The notes under the pieces: model-generated | What the model saw: only the letters and a program-made list of their open reading frames with translations | What the model was told of the DNA's origin: nothing | The model's database searches: none | Shown here: piece by piece, positions 63,495-64,000 of the stretch | How positions within the stretch are numbered: the first letter of the stretch is position 1 | Layout of the letters: each line of letters opens with the position of its first letter | Made by a program: the position numbers and the translations under genes | From: Owenia fusiformis | Taxonomy: Eukaryota; Annelida; Polychaeta; Sabellida; Oweniidae | NCBI GenBank assembly: GCA_903813345.2 | Contig: CAIIXF020000007.1 | Span: 31,297,564-31,361,563 of the forward strand | DNA length: 64,000 nt | Reading direction: 5' to 3'

Positions 63495-64000
63495 AGAGTA
63501 TCATTAGCAAGTGGTACACATATAACAGAGATCTGCATATACTGCATTGTCTGAGTATTGACAAATTGAAGTATACGTGTAAAAATCTACTATCATACAT
63601 GTAACTGCGCAATGAGCCCTTCATAGCGTTTGTGCCAGCTATCAGGTGATACCCGGTCGTAAAGATAAGTGCGAGACTAACTCTCTTACTTTAATACTAG
63701 AAAAATATCAAATCATAGAACTGAAGGATGTCGGAGATTTCTCAAGCCTATATATCAGTTCAGATAATTTATCATCCACAATTTAGGATTGTGAACTGAT
63801 GACATCATCAAAAAGTGTATATAACGATACATCCATTCATTTACAGTTAGAGGTCAACGAATAAAGAAGGAATGGTTCGCATCTAAATATTTCTAAAACG
63901 AACGTAAACAGGATTTAGCTGAAAATAAAAAATGCAAAATAACCTTTTCAATGATTTTCTTACAATTTTAACGCTTTCCTCCCCAAAGGGTATCAAATAA

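Larger units (their letters stand above)
61604..64000. other. Right-edge region with repeats and a CpG-containing patch
   Basis: No gene is recognised. It has three copies of the 17-mer GTCAATGTTAGGGAGCA (62535, 62898, 62915). A CpG-containing patch at about 62655-62745 holds CGGCGGAAGTC (ETS-like on the reverse strand) and GGCGCGAACGCC. A GC-rich motif cluster follows (63062-63494). Confidence 0.45.

Overview
This is AT-rich, intron-rich animal nuclear DNA: GT-AG introns, conserved metazoan genes with human-like exon phases, and many small transposon relics. I see no bacterial operon structure, rRNA, tRNA or CRISPR. The protein sequences suggest a bilaterian invertebrate, plausibly a lophotrochozoan such as a mollusc, but the window alone does not fix the phylum.

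Four spliced protein-coding genes can be assembled exon by exon. A CXorf65-like gene (+, 1385-6637, 5 exons, 163 aa) converges on MALSU1, a mitochondrial RsfS-family ribosome assembly factor (-, 7795-11929, 4 exons, 354 aa). MALSU1 is divergent from TMEM41A (+, 12559-16331, 5 exons, 267 aa) across a 629-bp shared promoter interval. TMEM41A converges on a MAP3K12/13 (DLK/LZK) dual-leucine-zipper kinase gene (-, 20912-55493, 13 coding exons, 979 aa). The kinase gene fills most of the window with large introns and has two further candidate first exons, one of them at 61.6 kb. The genes do not form an operon. The tail-to-tail TMEM41A/MAP3K13 pair matches the human 3q27.2 arrangement and looks like ancient microsynteny.

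The most unusual observation is that two neighbouring, unrelated genes each carry a large minisatellite born exactly at an exon/5'-splice-site junction. In CXorf65-like intron 2, a 42-bp unit (36 nt of exon end plus GTAAGT) is repeated about 47 times. In TMEM41A intron 4, a 54-bp unit (46 nt of exon end plus GTGAGTAC) is repeated about 28 times. Almost every copy keeps a strong AG|GTRAGT donor, and both unit lengths are multiples of three. Each gene therefore has tens of tandem in-phase candidate donor sites.

The rest is mainly mobile-element debris. MALSU1 intron 1 holds nested foldback elements. A 499-bp MITE with a perfect 7-bp target duplication lies in a kinase intron. A ~180-bp MITE family is present in about five copies. 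A 5'-truncated LINE with one internal stop sits in the 13-kb kinase intron. There are several minisatellites, and a GC-rich, palindrome-centred motif cluster at 63.1-63.5 kb.
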